A DNA stretch of 64,000 nucleotides from JASLEW01 sp035544875 (lineage in GTDB: Bacteria > Acidobacteriota > Thermoanaerobaculia > Multivoradales > UBA5704): assembly GCA_035544875.1 (NCBI GenBank), contig DASZZP010000031.1, forward strand, positions 1 through 64,000, in the 5' to 3' direction. The notes beneath the pieces are model-generated. The model was not told where the DNA came from. It saw only the letters and a program-made list of their open reading frames with translations, and did not search any database. Shown piece by piece: positions 26,101-32,577 of this stretch. Position numbers and translations under genes: made by a program. The stretch's first letter is position 1; each line of letters starts with the position of its first letter.

Positions 26101-26622
26101 CAACCCGAGCGCCTGGACCCGGAAGTGCGCGGCGAGCTGCTCGAAGGTGACGCCGCCGGTCACCGAGATGGCCTTGGTCGTCGGACCCATCGAGCCGCAG
26201 ACGAAGCGCGGCTTGTCCGGCGCATCGTGGCGGGCGCACGCGGCGCGCGCCAGGCGGGCGGCCGCGGCGTTGAGCTCGAAGGCGCGGTCGGCCAGCCCGT
26301 ACTCGGCCAGCACCAGCGGCGTGCCGCCGAAAGAGTTGGTCTCGACGATTTCGCACCCGGCGCGCAGGTAGGAGTCGTGGACCGCGTCGACCACGTCCGG
26401 CCGCGTCACGCAGAGGTTCTCGTTGCACCCTTCGAGGTCGGGCCCGCCGAAGTCGGCGGCGCTCAGGGCAAAACCCTGCAGCGCCGTGCCGGTGGCGCCG
26501 TCGAGCACCAGCACCCGCGCCGCCAGCGCCGACCGCAGCGCCGCGCCGCGCGCCGCGAGGTCGCCCGGGGGCGCCGGAGGCGGAATGTCGAAGGCCAGCT
26601 CGATCGGATCAGTCAAGGTCAT
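23101..26622 (-). CDS. metH: Cobalamin-dependent methionine synthase
   Basis: This 1173-residue MetH moves the methyl group of methyl-tetrahydrofolate through cobalamin to homocysteine. Domains run in the usual order. The homocysteine domain has zinc Cys residues in GLNCATGPDLM and GGCCGTTG. The pterin domain shows VGERTNVLGSRRFKELI and MIDSTDAAVMERAL. The B12 cap and Rossmann part carry VKGDVHDIGKNLVDIVL, in which His is the lower cobalt ligand. The activation domain binds SAM (KRYSFGYPACPDL). The start at 26622 has a purine-rich ribosome site (aggaaagga); an in-frame extension to 26688 would run through the terminator. A SAM riboswitch precedes it, so expression should fall when SAM is high. 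Confidence 0.97.
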   Translation of the reverse strand: MTLTDPIELAFDIPPPAPPGDLAARGAALRSALAARVLVLDGATGTALQGFALSAADFGGPDLEGCNENLCVTRPDVVDAVHDSYLRAGCEIVETNSFGGTPLVLAEYGLADRAFELNAAAARLARAACARHDAPDKPRFVCGSMGPTTKAISVTGGVTFEQLAAHFRVQALGLMAGGADYLLLETAQDTRNIKAGLLGIERAFAAAGWRLPVAVSATIETTGTMLAGQDPEAFVVSLSHADLLYIGLNCATGPDLMTDHVRTLAELARTRVAVVPNAGLPDEDGRYGEGPEVFTRVFGRFLEAGWLNLVGGCCGTTGAHIAALAQLVAGRPPRPLQHHRRSLVSGLEAVELNPDTRPLLVGERTNVLGSRRFKELIGEGAHEAAAEVGRAQVRAGAQVLDVCLQDPDRDEMADMEGFLDRLIRLVKAPLMIDSTDAAVMERALTYCQGKAVLNSINLEDGRDRFEKVVPLARRYGAALVVGLIDERGMAVTVERKVEVARRSYHLLTDELGVPPEDIWWDALVFPCGTGDQAYLGSAAQTIEGVKSIKELFPDTKTILGVSNVSFGLPNAGREVLNSVFLYHCTKAGLDAAIVNTERLARYADVPEEERGLAEALIFLPVGDVESGSRAVEAFTAHFRGRIAGAAARPRAELPVEQRLARAVVEGTKQGLETDLDQVLADPAYATPLDIINGPLMAGMGEVGRLFNDNQLIVAEVLQSAEVMKAAVSYLEPHMEKAGGNGRGKILLATVKGDVHDIGKNLVDIVLSNNGFKVVNLGIKVPSERLIQAVREHQPDVIGLSGLLVKSAQQMVVTAGDLAAEGIATPLLVGGAALTRRFTHRKIAPAYGGLCTYAKDAMHGLSLVERLTDEGARASFREEVAALVAADAAAAAAEAGAAGEGVAPARAVVRRDLPVPAPPDLDCHTELFDLDRVWECLNPQMLFGKHLGLRGVVRQLAAERDPKLLMLEAVIDELKAASRAGAMRARGVWRFFPAAAEGNRVTLFDAATGAPAVAWDFPRQQRDGGLCLADYLLPGDHVALFVTTAGAGENGSVREQVEEWKQRGEYLKSHAFGALALETAEAAAEYLHANLRRLWGFPDPPEMTLQDKIAARYRGKRYSFGYPACPDLAFQRQLFAALRPEEIGVLLTEGDMMDPEASVSALVFQHPDARYFGV

Positions 26623-26661
26623 TCCTTTCCTTCCCACTCCCTTCCCACCAGCGCGCAGACA

Positions 26662-26700
26662 ACAAAAAACCCGCCTCGCGAGCATCACGAGAACGGGTTG
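26662..26700 (-). terminator. Intrinsic terminator of the metH leader (expression platform)
   Basis: On the minus strand aacccg pairs with cgggtt around an inner ctcg/cgag stem, followed directly by a run of T (ttttttgttg). It lies 26 bases after the aptamer and about 40 bases before the metH start, where a SAM-dependent terminator would be. Confidence 0.85.
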
Positions 26701-26726
26701 TCGTCAAACGGACACTTGGTTGTCGC

Positions 26727-26828
26727 TTGCGTCGCGACCGCATCCTCGCTCAGCGCGAGAGGGCACCTTGGGTGTCCGCCCCAGGTTGCCGAGCCCGGCC
26801 ACTGGCCAGACCGCTCGTAATGCCGCAA
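26727..26828 (-). ncRNA. SAM riboswitch (SAM-I clan) upstream of metH
   Basis: Read on the minus strand, the metH leader contains the SAM-I core in order. It has an outer stem ttgcg/cgcaa, GAG and a GGTCTGGCC segment, the nearly invariant CTCGGCAACC, then CCAAGGTGCC. A P4-like hairpin (ctcgc/gcgag) precedes the closing stem. These motifs form the SAM pocket in known SAM-I riboswitches. The linked terminator at 26662-26700 makes a transcription-off switch likely. Which SAM clan member it is (SAM-I or SAM-IV) needs a covariance model. Confidence 0.85.
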
Positions 26829-26885
26829 TCCAGGATAGCCTGACCGGGCCGCAAAGTCAAAAAAGGGTGGCGCAAGGCGGCCCAA

Positions 26886-27338
26886 ATGGGCAAGAATGGT
26901 ATGTCGATGAACCATCAGGAGCCTTCTTCCGGCCCGCCTCGCGTCAGCGAGGAGGACTACCAGACGCTGTCGGCGTTCCGCTACGCGCTCCGCCGCTTCC
27001 TCGCCTTCAGCGAGAACGCGGCCCGACAGGCGGGCATCACGCCGCAGCAGTACCTGGCCCTGCTCGCGGTCCGCGGCTCCCCCTCGCCGGGCAGCATGAC
27101 GATCAGCCGGCTCGCCGAACGCCTGCAGATCCGGCATCACAGCTGCGTTGGCCTGGTCAACCGCCTGGTCCAGCAAGGGCTCCTGGAACGGCGCCGCTGC
27201 ACCGACGACCGCCGCCAGGTCAACCTAACCCTGACGGCGCGCGGCGCCGAGCTGCTAGAGCCGCTCGCCGCCGCTCACCTAGCCCAGCTGCAGTCCATCG
27301 GCCCCGACCTCAGGCAGGTCCTCGAACGGTTGGGCTAG
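26886..27338 (+). CDS. MarR-family transcriptional regulator
   Basis: This 150-residue winged-helix regulator has the MarR layout: N-terminal dimer helix (YQTLSAFRYALRRFLAFSENAARQAG), DNA-binding helices (MTISRLAERLQIRHHSCVGLVNRLVQQGLLERRRCTDDRRQVNLTLTARGAELL) and C-terminal dimer helix. The DRR wing and LT.RG motif are typical. It is divergent from metH, between it and metF, but nothing shows that it regulates either. Starts at 26886 or 26901 are both possible; neither has a strong ribosome site. Confidence 0.88.
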   Translation: MGKNGMSMNHQEPSSGPPRVSEEDYQTLSAFRYALRRFLAFSENAARQAGITPQQYLALLAVRGSPSPGSMTISRLAERLQIRHHSCVGLVNRLVQQGLLERRRCTDDRRQVNLTLTARGAELLEPLAAAHLAQLQSIGPDLRQVLERLG

Positions 27339-27380
27339 GCCCCCTCCGTCCGCGCTCGTTCTCGGGGAGGTGGACGGGCT

Positions 27381-27568
27381 ACAGATCGGGCCGCGCCGTC
27401 TGCCAGGGCACCTCCCTCACTGCACCGGCTTCGAAGGGGCGGCGGGTGAGGTGTGCGAGGGCCGGATCGCAGTGAGGGAGGTGCCCTGCAGACGGCGCTA
27501 CCGGCGAGGTGGGACCTACACCTCCCCGGGACAAGCGGGACTCCCCCCACCCCAGTTGATGTTTCATA
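27381..27568 (+). repeat. Palindromic element, copy A of an inverted pair
   Basis: The first 118 bases form a hairpin: 27393-27423 pairs with 27469-27498 as 30 base pairs with one bulged C (27404). A flank of about 70 bases rich in acctcc and ccccccacc follows. The whole copy matches copy B (27706-27893) in inverted orientation. Two stem positions differ with both partners changed, so the hairpin itself seems to be kept. No gene is visible in the 27339-27943 gap. Confidence 0.85.
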
Positions 27569-27705
27569 GATGAGGGTGCAGGTGAAGTTCCCGGCGTACA
27601 TCTGGGCCTTCGCGTTGCCCCGTAGGTCCACGGCCGTCCTCAGGCTCCTCCGGGCCAAAAAGGAATCAGAGTACTGTGGTGCCGTAAGCCGGCTGGCCCT
27701 CAGCC

Positions 27706-27893
27706 ATGGAATACCAATCGAGGTGGGGGGAGTCGCTGGCCTGTCCTGGGGAGTTGGAGGTCCCATCCCGCCGGTAGCGCCTTCTGCAGGGCACCTCACT
27801 CACTGCGATCCGGCCCTCGCACAAACCGCCGCCGCCGTCTCGAAGCCGGTGCAGTGAGTGAGGTGCCCTTGCAGAAGGCGCGGCCCGATCTAC
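27706..27893 (-). repeat. Palindromic element, copy B, inverted relative to copy A
   Basis: This copy is the reverse-orientation partner of 27381-27568. Its hairpin pairs 27777-27806 with 27851-27881, again 30 base pairs with one bulge at the matching place. The 137 bases between the copies (27569-27705) contain no recognisable gene. Together the pair spans 513 bp and resembles a MITE or a doublet of extragenic palindromes. Confidence 0.85.
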
Positions 27894-27943
27894 ATTAGGT
27901 TGGGACAGTAGCCGCCCCCAAGGACAGAACGGGACGGGGGGCC

Positions 27944-28894
27944 CTACAGAGAGAGTTTTGACATCAGGCGCTTGATCGCGCAGGCGCTCTGCATGATGTA
28001 GAAGTGGGCCGAGCTCGCGCCGCCCGCTAGCAGCTCCTCGGTCTGGCGCCGCGCCCAGTCGACGCCGATGTCGACGACGTGCTCGGGCTTGGCGGCCAGG
28101 ACCTCGTCGGCGAGCTCGGCAGGCACCTCGACATGGAAGGCGCCGGGCAGGGTTGTCAGCTGCTTCAGCGAGGTCAGGATCTTGAGCCCGGGAATGATCG
28201 GCGCCGTGATCCCCAGGCCGCGGCAGAGCTCTACGAATTTGAAATAGTGACGGTTGTCGAAGAACATCTGGGTGACCACATAGTGGGCGCCAGCGTCGAC
28301 CTTGTCCTTGACCCGGCGGGCGTCGAGCAGCAGGTTCGCGGCTTCGAAGTGTTTTTCGGGGTAGCCGCCGACCCCGATGCAGAAGTCGGAGGGCTCGGCA
28401 TCGAGCAGCTCCTCCTCGAGGTAGCGGCCGCGGTTCATGGCGGTGATCTGGCCCACCAGATCGCAGGCGTAGCGGTTGGCGCTCCGGCCGTCGCGCAGCG
28501 GCTTCTGATAACCACGCTCGTCGCCGCGCACCGCGAGCACGTTGTCGATCCCCAGGTACTTCAGCTCGATCAGGAAGTCCTCGGTCTCCTCGCGCGTGAA
28601 TCCCTGGCAGAGGATGTGGGGCACGGCGTCGATCTGATACTTGTTCTGCAGCAGCGCGCAAACGCCGAGGGTGCCGGGGCGCTTGCGCTTGACCCGGCGC
28701 TCGATGCCGTTGGCGGTCTCTTCGTAGATCACCTCGGCGGCATGGCTGGTGATATCGATGAACGGCGGCTTGAACTTGACCAGATCGTCGATCAGGCCGA
28801 GCAAGCCCTTGACGTTGCCGCCGCGCAGGGGCGGGATGATCTCGAAACTGATGAACGGGCGCTGGGCCCGGGCCAGATGCTCGACGACTTTCAT
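27944..28894 (-). CDS. metF: 5,10-methylenetetrahydrofolate reductase
   Basis: This 316-residue FAD enzyme reduces methylene-tetrahydrofolate to methyl-tetrahydrofolate, the methyl donor for MetH. The catalytic Glu is in FISFEIIPPLRGG. The flavin and folate sites appear as DNVLAVRGDERGYQKP, VGGYPEKH, HYVVTQMFFDNRHYFKF and PIIPGLKIL. I start at the ATG at 28894, which opens the conserved MKVVEHL strand; an upstream in-frame start at 29041 adds Arg-rich sequence with no homology. It lies 1.3 kb from metH on the same strand, with the MarR gene and two palindromic elements between. No riboswitch was seen upstream of metF itself. Confidence 0.95.
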   Translation of the reverse strand: MKVVEHLARAQRPFISFEIIPPLRGGNVKGLLGLIDDLVKFKPPFIDITSHAAEVIYEETANGIERRVKRKRPGTLGVCALLQNKYQIDAVPHILCQGFTREETEDFLIELKYLGIDNVLAVRGDERGYQKPLRDGRSANRYACDLVGQITAMNRGRYLEEELLDAEPSDFCIGVGGYPEKHFEAANLLLDARRVKDKVDAGAHYVVTQMFFDNRHYFKFVELCRGLGITAPIIPGLKILTSLKQLTTLPGAFHVEVPAELADEVLAAKPEHVVDIGVDWARRQTEELLAGGASSAHFYIMQSACAIKRLMSKLSL

Positions 28895-29123
28895 GGTTCG
28901 GTGGAGATCTCTGAGCGGGCGATCACCGGCAGCGCAGAGTACCGCCGCCCGGCGCCGCCGGTCAAGCCGACTCCTGCGTGCCGCGGCTCGGCCGCGTCCC
29001 GGCGATCGACTTCCGCGGCGGCCCGCGGGCACGGTATTCATCGGTTAGAGTTCCACCCATGCGATCCCTTTTGGGGCTGGTCTCCGGCACCCGTTTGCCG
29101 GCCGCGGCGAGGCGCCGGCTCCG

Positions 29124-30530
29124 GTGAGCCTGTGGCGGGCCGAGACGCGGCTGCGCCAGGCCTCGCGGGTGCCCGGCGACGCGGTGGCGGCTTTCCTCGC
29201 ATTTGCCGCCGGCTTCTGGGTGCGCATCCATCTGCCTCTGCCCTTCACCACCGGCCTGCTGCCCGGCGACCGCCTCGACTTCCTGCGCCACGAGTGGGGA
29301 GCGGTGCTGGTGGCGCAGTTCGCCACTCTCTACTTCTTCGGCTTCTACGGCCGCCACCGGCCGTGGAGCCGCGCCGAGGCGGTCCGCCGGCTGGCCAGCG
29401 CCGTCGCGCTCCAGGGAACCGCCCTGATGGGTTATTTCTTCCTCACGTTCCGCAGCTTCCCGCGCTCGGTGCTGCTGCTCGCCGTGCTGTTTGATTTCCT
29501 CTTCCTGCTCGCCTGGCGGCTCGCCGTCGACCGCGGCAGCCAGCCGCGCGAGCGCGCGGTGGCCATCGTCGGCCGGGGCCGGGCGGCGCTCGAGATCGCG
29601 CGCGCCCTGACCCTGCATCGCTGGCACGGGATGCGAGTGGCGGGGTTCATCGCCCTGCCTGACGAGCCGGCGCCCGCCGAGCTGGCGGCCGGCGAGCCGG
29701 CGCTCGGCGCCCTGCTGGGCCGGCCCGAGGACCTGCCGGCCCTGCTCGCCGCGGGCACGGTGGACGACATCATCCTGGCCGACGGCGGCGACTCGTGGCA
29801 GACCCGGCTGATCGACCTGCTTGCCGGAACCCGCCCCGACCACACCAACGTGCTGCTCCTGCCCGGCCCGTTCGAGAGCCTGATCGGCCGGATGCGCTAC
29901 CGCTGGGTCCACGACCTGCCGCTCATCGAGGTGGTCCGCGAGTCGGAGTGGCGCATCAACTGGCCGCTCAAGCGGCTGCTCGACCTGGTCGCCGGCTCGC
30001 TCCTGCTGCTCGCCGCGCTGCCGGTGCTCGGCGCCTGCGCCGCGGCGGTGCGCTTGACCTCGCCCGGACCGATCCTCTATCGCCAGCAGCGCGTCGGCCG
30101 CGGCCAGCGCCCCTTCACCCTGTTGAAGCTCCGCACCATGCGCAGCGACGCCGAGGCCGAGTCGGGCGAGGTGCTGGCGCAGCCGGGCGACATCCGCCTG
30201 ACGCCGTGCGGCGCCTTCCTGCGCCGCTTCCGCCTCGATGAGATTCCCCAGCTCTTCAACGTGCTCCAGGGAACCATGAGCCTGGCCGGCCCGCGGCCGG
30301 AGCGGCCCGGCTTCGTCCAGCGTTATCTGCGCGAGGTGCCCGGCTACGCGGAGCGGTTCTCGCTGGCGCCCGGCTTGACCGGCCTCGCCCAAGTCAACGG
30401 CGAGTACCATTCGAGTCCGCAGAACAAGCTCCGCTACGACCTCGCCTATGCCGCCAACTGGACGCTGTGGCTGGACCTCTCGATCCTCTTGCGCACGGTC
30501 AAGATCGTGCTCACCTCGCGCGGCGTCTGA
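29124..30530 (+). CDS. Polyprenyl glycosylphosphotransferase (initiating sugar transferase)
   Basis: This 468-residue protein is of the WbaP/WcaJ type. It has four to five N-terminal membrane helices, a Rossmann-like middle part (RAVAIVGRGRAALEIARALT) and a C-terminal catalytic domain. That domain begins INWPLKRLLDLVAGSLLLLAALPVLG, continues SPGPILYRQQRVGRGQRPFTLLKLRTM, FLRRFRLDEIPQLFNVLQGTMSLAGPRPERP, and ends LAPGLTGLAQVNG. These enzymes move a sugar phosphate onto undecaprenyl phosphate, the first membrane step of polysaccharide repeat-unit assembly. The GTG at 29124 is the only start that fits; it lacks a strong ribosome site. First gene of the polysaccharide region. Confidence 0.92.
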   Translation: MSLWRAETRLRQASRVPGDAVAAFLAFAAGFWVRIHLPLPFTTGLLPGDRLDFLRHEWGAVLVAQFATLYFFGFYGRHRPWSRAEAVRRLASAVALQGTALMGYFFLTFRSFPRSVLLLAVLFDFLFLLAWRLAVDRGSQPRERAVAIVGRGRAALEIARALTLHRWHGMRVAGFIALPDEPAPAELAAGEPALGALLGRPEDLPALLAAGTVDDIILADGGDSWQTRLIDLLAGTRPDHTNVLLLPGPFESLIGRMRYRWVHDLPLIEVVRESEWRINWPLKRLLDLVAGSLLLLAALPVLGACAAAVRLTSPGPILYRQQRVGRGQRPFTLLKLRTMRSDAEAESGEVLAQPGDIRLTPCGAFLRRFRLDEIPQLFNVLQGTMSLAGPRPERPGFVQRYLREVPGYAERFSLAPGLTGLAQVNGEYHSSPQNKLRYDLAYAANWTLWLDLSILLRTVKIVLTSRGV

Positions 30531-30856
30531 TCCGGGAGCAAGTGCAGGGTACGGATGATCTATAGCTCATTGTCAATTTGCGAGAGAGCTGCCGAAGGTC
30601 CCTTCAGATGAGCTCCCAAAGCTTGTTTTCGCCTTGGCACTCATGGTTGGGGAACGATGCGACAGAAACCGGGTCAGGGAGGGATAAGCCATCGGTCAGG
30701 AAAGGTTTGGCCGCACCGGATGCAACAAACCGGCCTTACGCCTTATAATGGCGGCTGTCATCCGCACGCCGACACCCGCGTTGCGCGCATGAACGCCGAC
30801 CGGGTGCCAGGTGATGGTTGTGCCCGACCAGCGGAGACAGCGAGGAGAGGGAAGAG
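30531..30856 (+). promoter_or_regulatory. Promoter and leader of the small peptide gene
   Basis: This 326-bp gap has no gene. A perfect TATAAT stands at 30744-30749, striking in such GC-rich DNA, with no good -35 box 17 bases before it. Transcription from about 30757 would give a leader of about 100 bases. gaggagagggaagag directly precedes the peptide start at 30857 and supplies the ribosome site. The part 30531-30740 shows nothing I can identify. Confidence 0.6.
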
Positions 30857-31039
30857 ATGACGAAACCGATCCAGGCGCAGTCCCAAGCCGAGACTGGCAG
30901 CGGATCGCTCCGCCGTCCCTATCAGCGCCCGCGCATTCTGTTCCGCGAGCCGCTGGAGGCCATGGCCGCGGTGTGCGCACCGCATCCGCCGGCCAAGGCC
31001 AACCCGGGCCTCTGTCCGAACGGCCCCATCTCGTCCTGA
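30857..31039 (+). CDS. Candidate RiPP precursor peptide
   Basis: This 60-residue peptide begins MTKPIQAQSQ. Residues 21-30 read PYQRPRILFR, fitting the YxxP(x)I/L leader motif bound by PqqD-like domains in lasso-peptide systems. The likely core after an LEAMAA helix is CAPHPPAKANPGLCPNGPIS plus a final Ser, with Cys-40, Lys-47 and Cys-53, ending in two Ser. It has a consensus -10 box and a good ribosome site. Its stop lies 16 bases from the stop of the convergent radical SAM gene. Size, leader motif and neighbours suggest a ribosomal peptide modified by the adjacent enzymes. I do not recognise a named family. Confidence 0.68.
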   Translation: MTKPIQAQSQAETGSGSLRRPYQRPRILFREPLEAMAAVCAPHPPAKANPGLCPNGPISS

Positions 31040-31055
31040 GCGAAAACAAAAAGCT

Positions 31056-32267
31056 TCAGGACAGCAGAACCGGTAGCAGCGCCTTCTTCTTCTCTTCGCT
31101 CCTCTGCCACTGCTCGGTGAGCTCGCGCCGGCGCTCGGCGGCCGGGTAGATCCGCAGCGGGTCGCCAGTCAGCACGGCGGCGTTGCCGGGGCAGAAGCTG
31201 AGATAGGCGCCGCCCGACCCGTAGCCGTCGATCATCTCCTTGGCCTTGACCGTCAGCTCGCGCACCTCGCGCAGGCCTCGAGACGCGGCCCAGATCTCGA
31301 CGATCGACTGCTCTCGGAGGTTGCCAACAGGGCGCCGCCACTGCACGCAGGGATAGACGTTGCCGTAAGGATCGACCGCGATTCCCGAGGAGCCCGCGCC
31401 GCAGTGCTTGCGCGCCGGCGTGGGAATCAAGCCATCGTCAGCGCCCCGGGCGACGGCCGCGCCCGGCGCCACCGCCCGGGCTCCCCTCCCCGTCCCGGCG
31501 GCACCCGTCGGGGCCGCACTGTTCGCCGCGGTCGCCGAAGCCGCCGGGGCCACCGCGACCGCCGCGGCCTCCAGGGCGCCCTCCGCGCCAGCGCGCCGCG
31601 CCGCCCTCTCCGCCATCGCCGAGAAGAGCCGCAAGACCCCCGCCGCGGAGGCGGTCACGCGCAGCGGCTCGCGGTCGCCGTCGTCGCGCGGCGTCACGTC
31701 GGGATCGAACTGCAGCGGCATGCCCAGCGCCTCGGCGAGGTCGAGCATCTCCTCGATCTGGTGCTCGTTCCAGGCGGTCAGCGTGCTGTTGATCTTGACC
31801 CGCAAGCCGAGCCGCTGCATCTCCTCCAGGTTGGCGAGCAGGCGCTGGAAGCTGCCGGCGACACGCGTCTGGCGGTCGTGGACCTCGGCGGTCGCGCCGT
31901 GCAGGCTCACCTCGATGACGAAGGGGTCGATCTCATCGCGCACCCGGCGGGCCATCTCTCCGCGCAGCGCGTGGCCGTTCGACTTGATGCGCACCACGAA
32001 TCCCAGCTCGCGTGCCCGCGCGCCGAGGCGCAGGAAGTCGGGGTGGGCGAGCGGCTCCCCGCCGGAGAGCGTCAGGTTGAGCACCTCCATGTCGCGCAGG
32101 TCGGCAAAGAACCTGTAGTACTGCTCGGTTGCGAGCGGCGCGCCGCGCAGGCCGAGGTCGTTGTAACAGAAGAAGCAGTCGAGGTTGCAGCGGTAGGTCA
32201 GCTCGACCAGCACCGAGAAGAGAAGATTCTCGCGCCACGACTTGAGCACCACCTGCTCAAAGCCCAT
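31056..32267 (-). CDS. Radical SAM/SPASM peptide-modifying enzyme
   Basis: This 403-residue enzyme has the radical SAM cluster motif at residues 27-34 (CNLDCFFC), followed by LNLTLSGGEPLAHPDFL and IKSNGHALRG. A shortened SPASM-like part follows, CGAGSSGIAVDPYGNVYPCVQWRRPVGNLREQSIVEIW and later FCPGN, which should hold an auxiliary cluster. An Ala/Gly-rich stretch of about 60 residues (AAAVAVAPAASATAANS...) is inserted between the two parts. Family members with SPASM domains form thioether or carbon-carbon links in peptides, as in PQQ or sactipeptide pathways. The start overlaps the PqqD-like gene by 11 bases. The peptide at 30857-31039 is the likely substrate, by position. Confidence 0.88.
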   Translation of the reverse strand: MGFEQVVLKSWRENLLFSVLVELTYRCNLDCFFCYNDLGLRGAPLATEQYYRFFADLRDMEVLNLTLSGGEPLAHPDFLRLGARARELGFVVRIKSNGHALRGEMARRVRDEIDPFVIEVSLHGATAEVHDRQTRVAGSFQRLLANLEEMQRLGLRVKINSTLTAWNEHQIEEMLDLAEALGMPLQFDPDVTPRDDGDREPLRVTASAAGVLRLFSAMAERAARRAGAEGALEAAAVAVAPAASATAANSAAPTGAAGTGRGARAVAPGAAVARGADDGLIPTPARKHCGAGSSGIAVDPYGNVYPCVQWRRPVGNLREQSIVEIWAASRGLREVRELTVKAKEMIDGYGSGGAYLSFCPGNAAVLTGDPLRIYPAAERRRELTEQWQRSEEKKKALLPVLLS

Positions 32268-32577
32268 GCCGGACCTCGGTCGGCCGCTCCACCCGCTCGA
32301 CGAGCTCGAGCAGGCCGCTTTCGACGAGCTCGGCGGCAAAGGCGCAGACTTCCTGTTCGAGCGCGCCGCGGTCGACTTCGTACTCCGCTGTCAGACGCTC
32401 GAGCCAGGCGCCGACCGGCTCGACGCCGTCGGCGAGCGCCAGGATACGGGTCGCCACGTCGTTCAGAACCAGCACCTCGGCGGCGCTCTGGCGAACGACG
32501 ACCCCCTCGTCGTCGACCACCCTGAAGCGGACATCCGAACGCCGCCTCAGCACGCTCTCGCGGTCGATATCTGCCAT
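32257..32577 (-). CDS. PqqD-like peptide carrier (RiPP recognition element)
   Basis: This 106-residue protein has the PqqD winged-helix pattern: VRFRVVDDEGVVVRQSAAEVLVLNDVATRILALADGVEPVGAWLERLTAEYEVDRGALEQEVCAFAAELVESGLLE. PqqD-like proteins bind the leader of a precursor peptide and hand it to a radical SAM or other enzyme. The gene overlaps the kinase-like gene upstream by 31 bases and the radical SAM gene by 11, so all three are coupled. It resembles the PqqD proteins curated with HprK-related kinases (HPr-rel-A type). That match is from memory of the family, not a search. Confidence 0.87.
   Translation of the reverse strand: MADIDRESVLRRRSDVRFRVVDDEGVVVRQSAAEVLVLNDVATRILALADGVEPVGAWLERLTAEYEVDRGALEQEVCAFAAELVESGLLELVERVERPTEVRHGL

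Noticed and set aside
23050..26820. Plus-strand frame of over 1200 codons
   Set aside because: It is antisense to metH; long shadows are expected at this GC content.
27666..28661. Long minus-strand frame over metF and the palindromic elements
   Set aside because: It is out of frame with metF and crosses both hairpin elements.
30657..30860. Plus-strand frame of 67 codons before the peptide gene
   Set aside because: It spans the TATAAT box, has no ribosome site and its sequence shows no conserved features.
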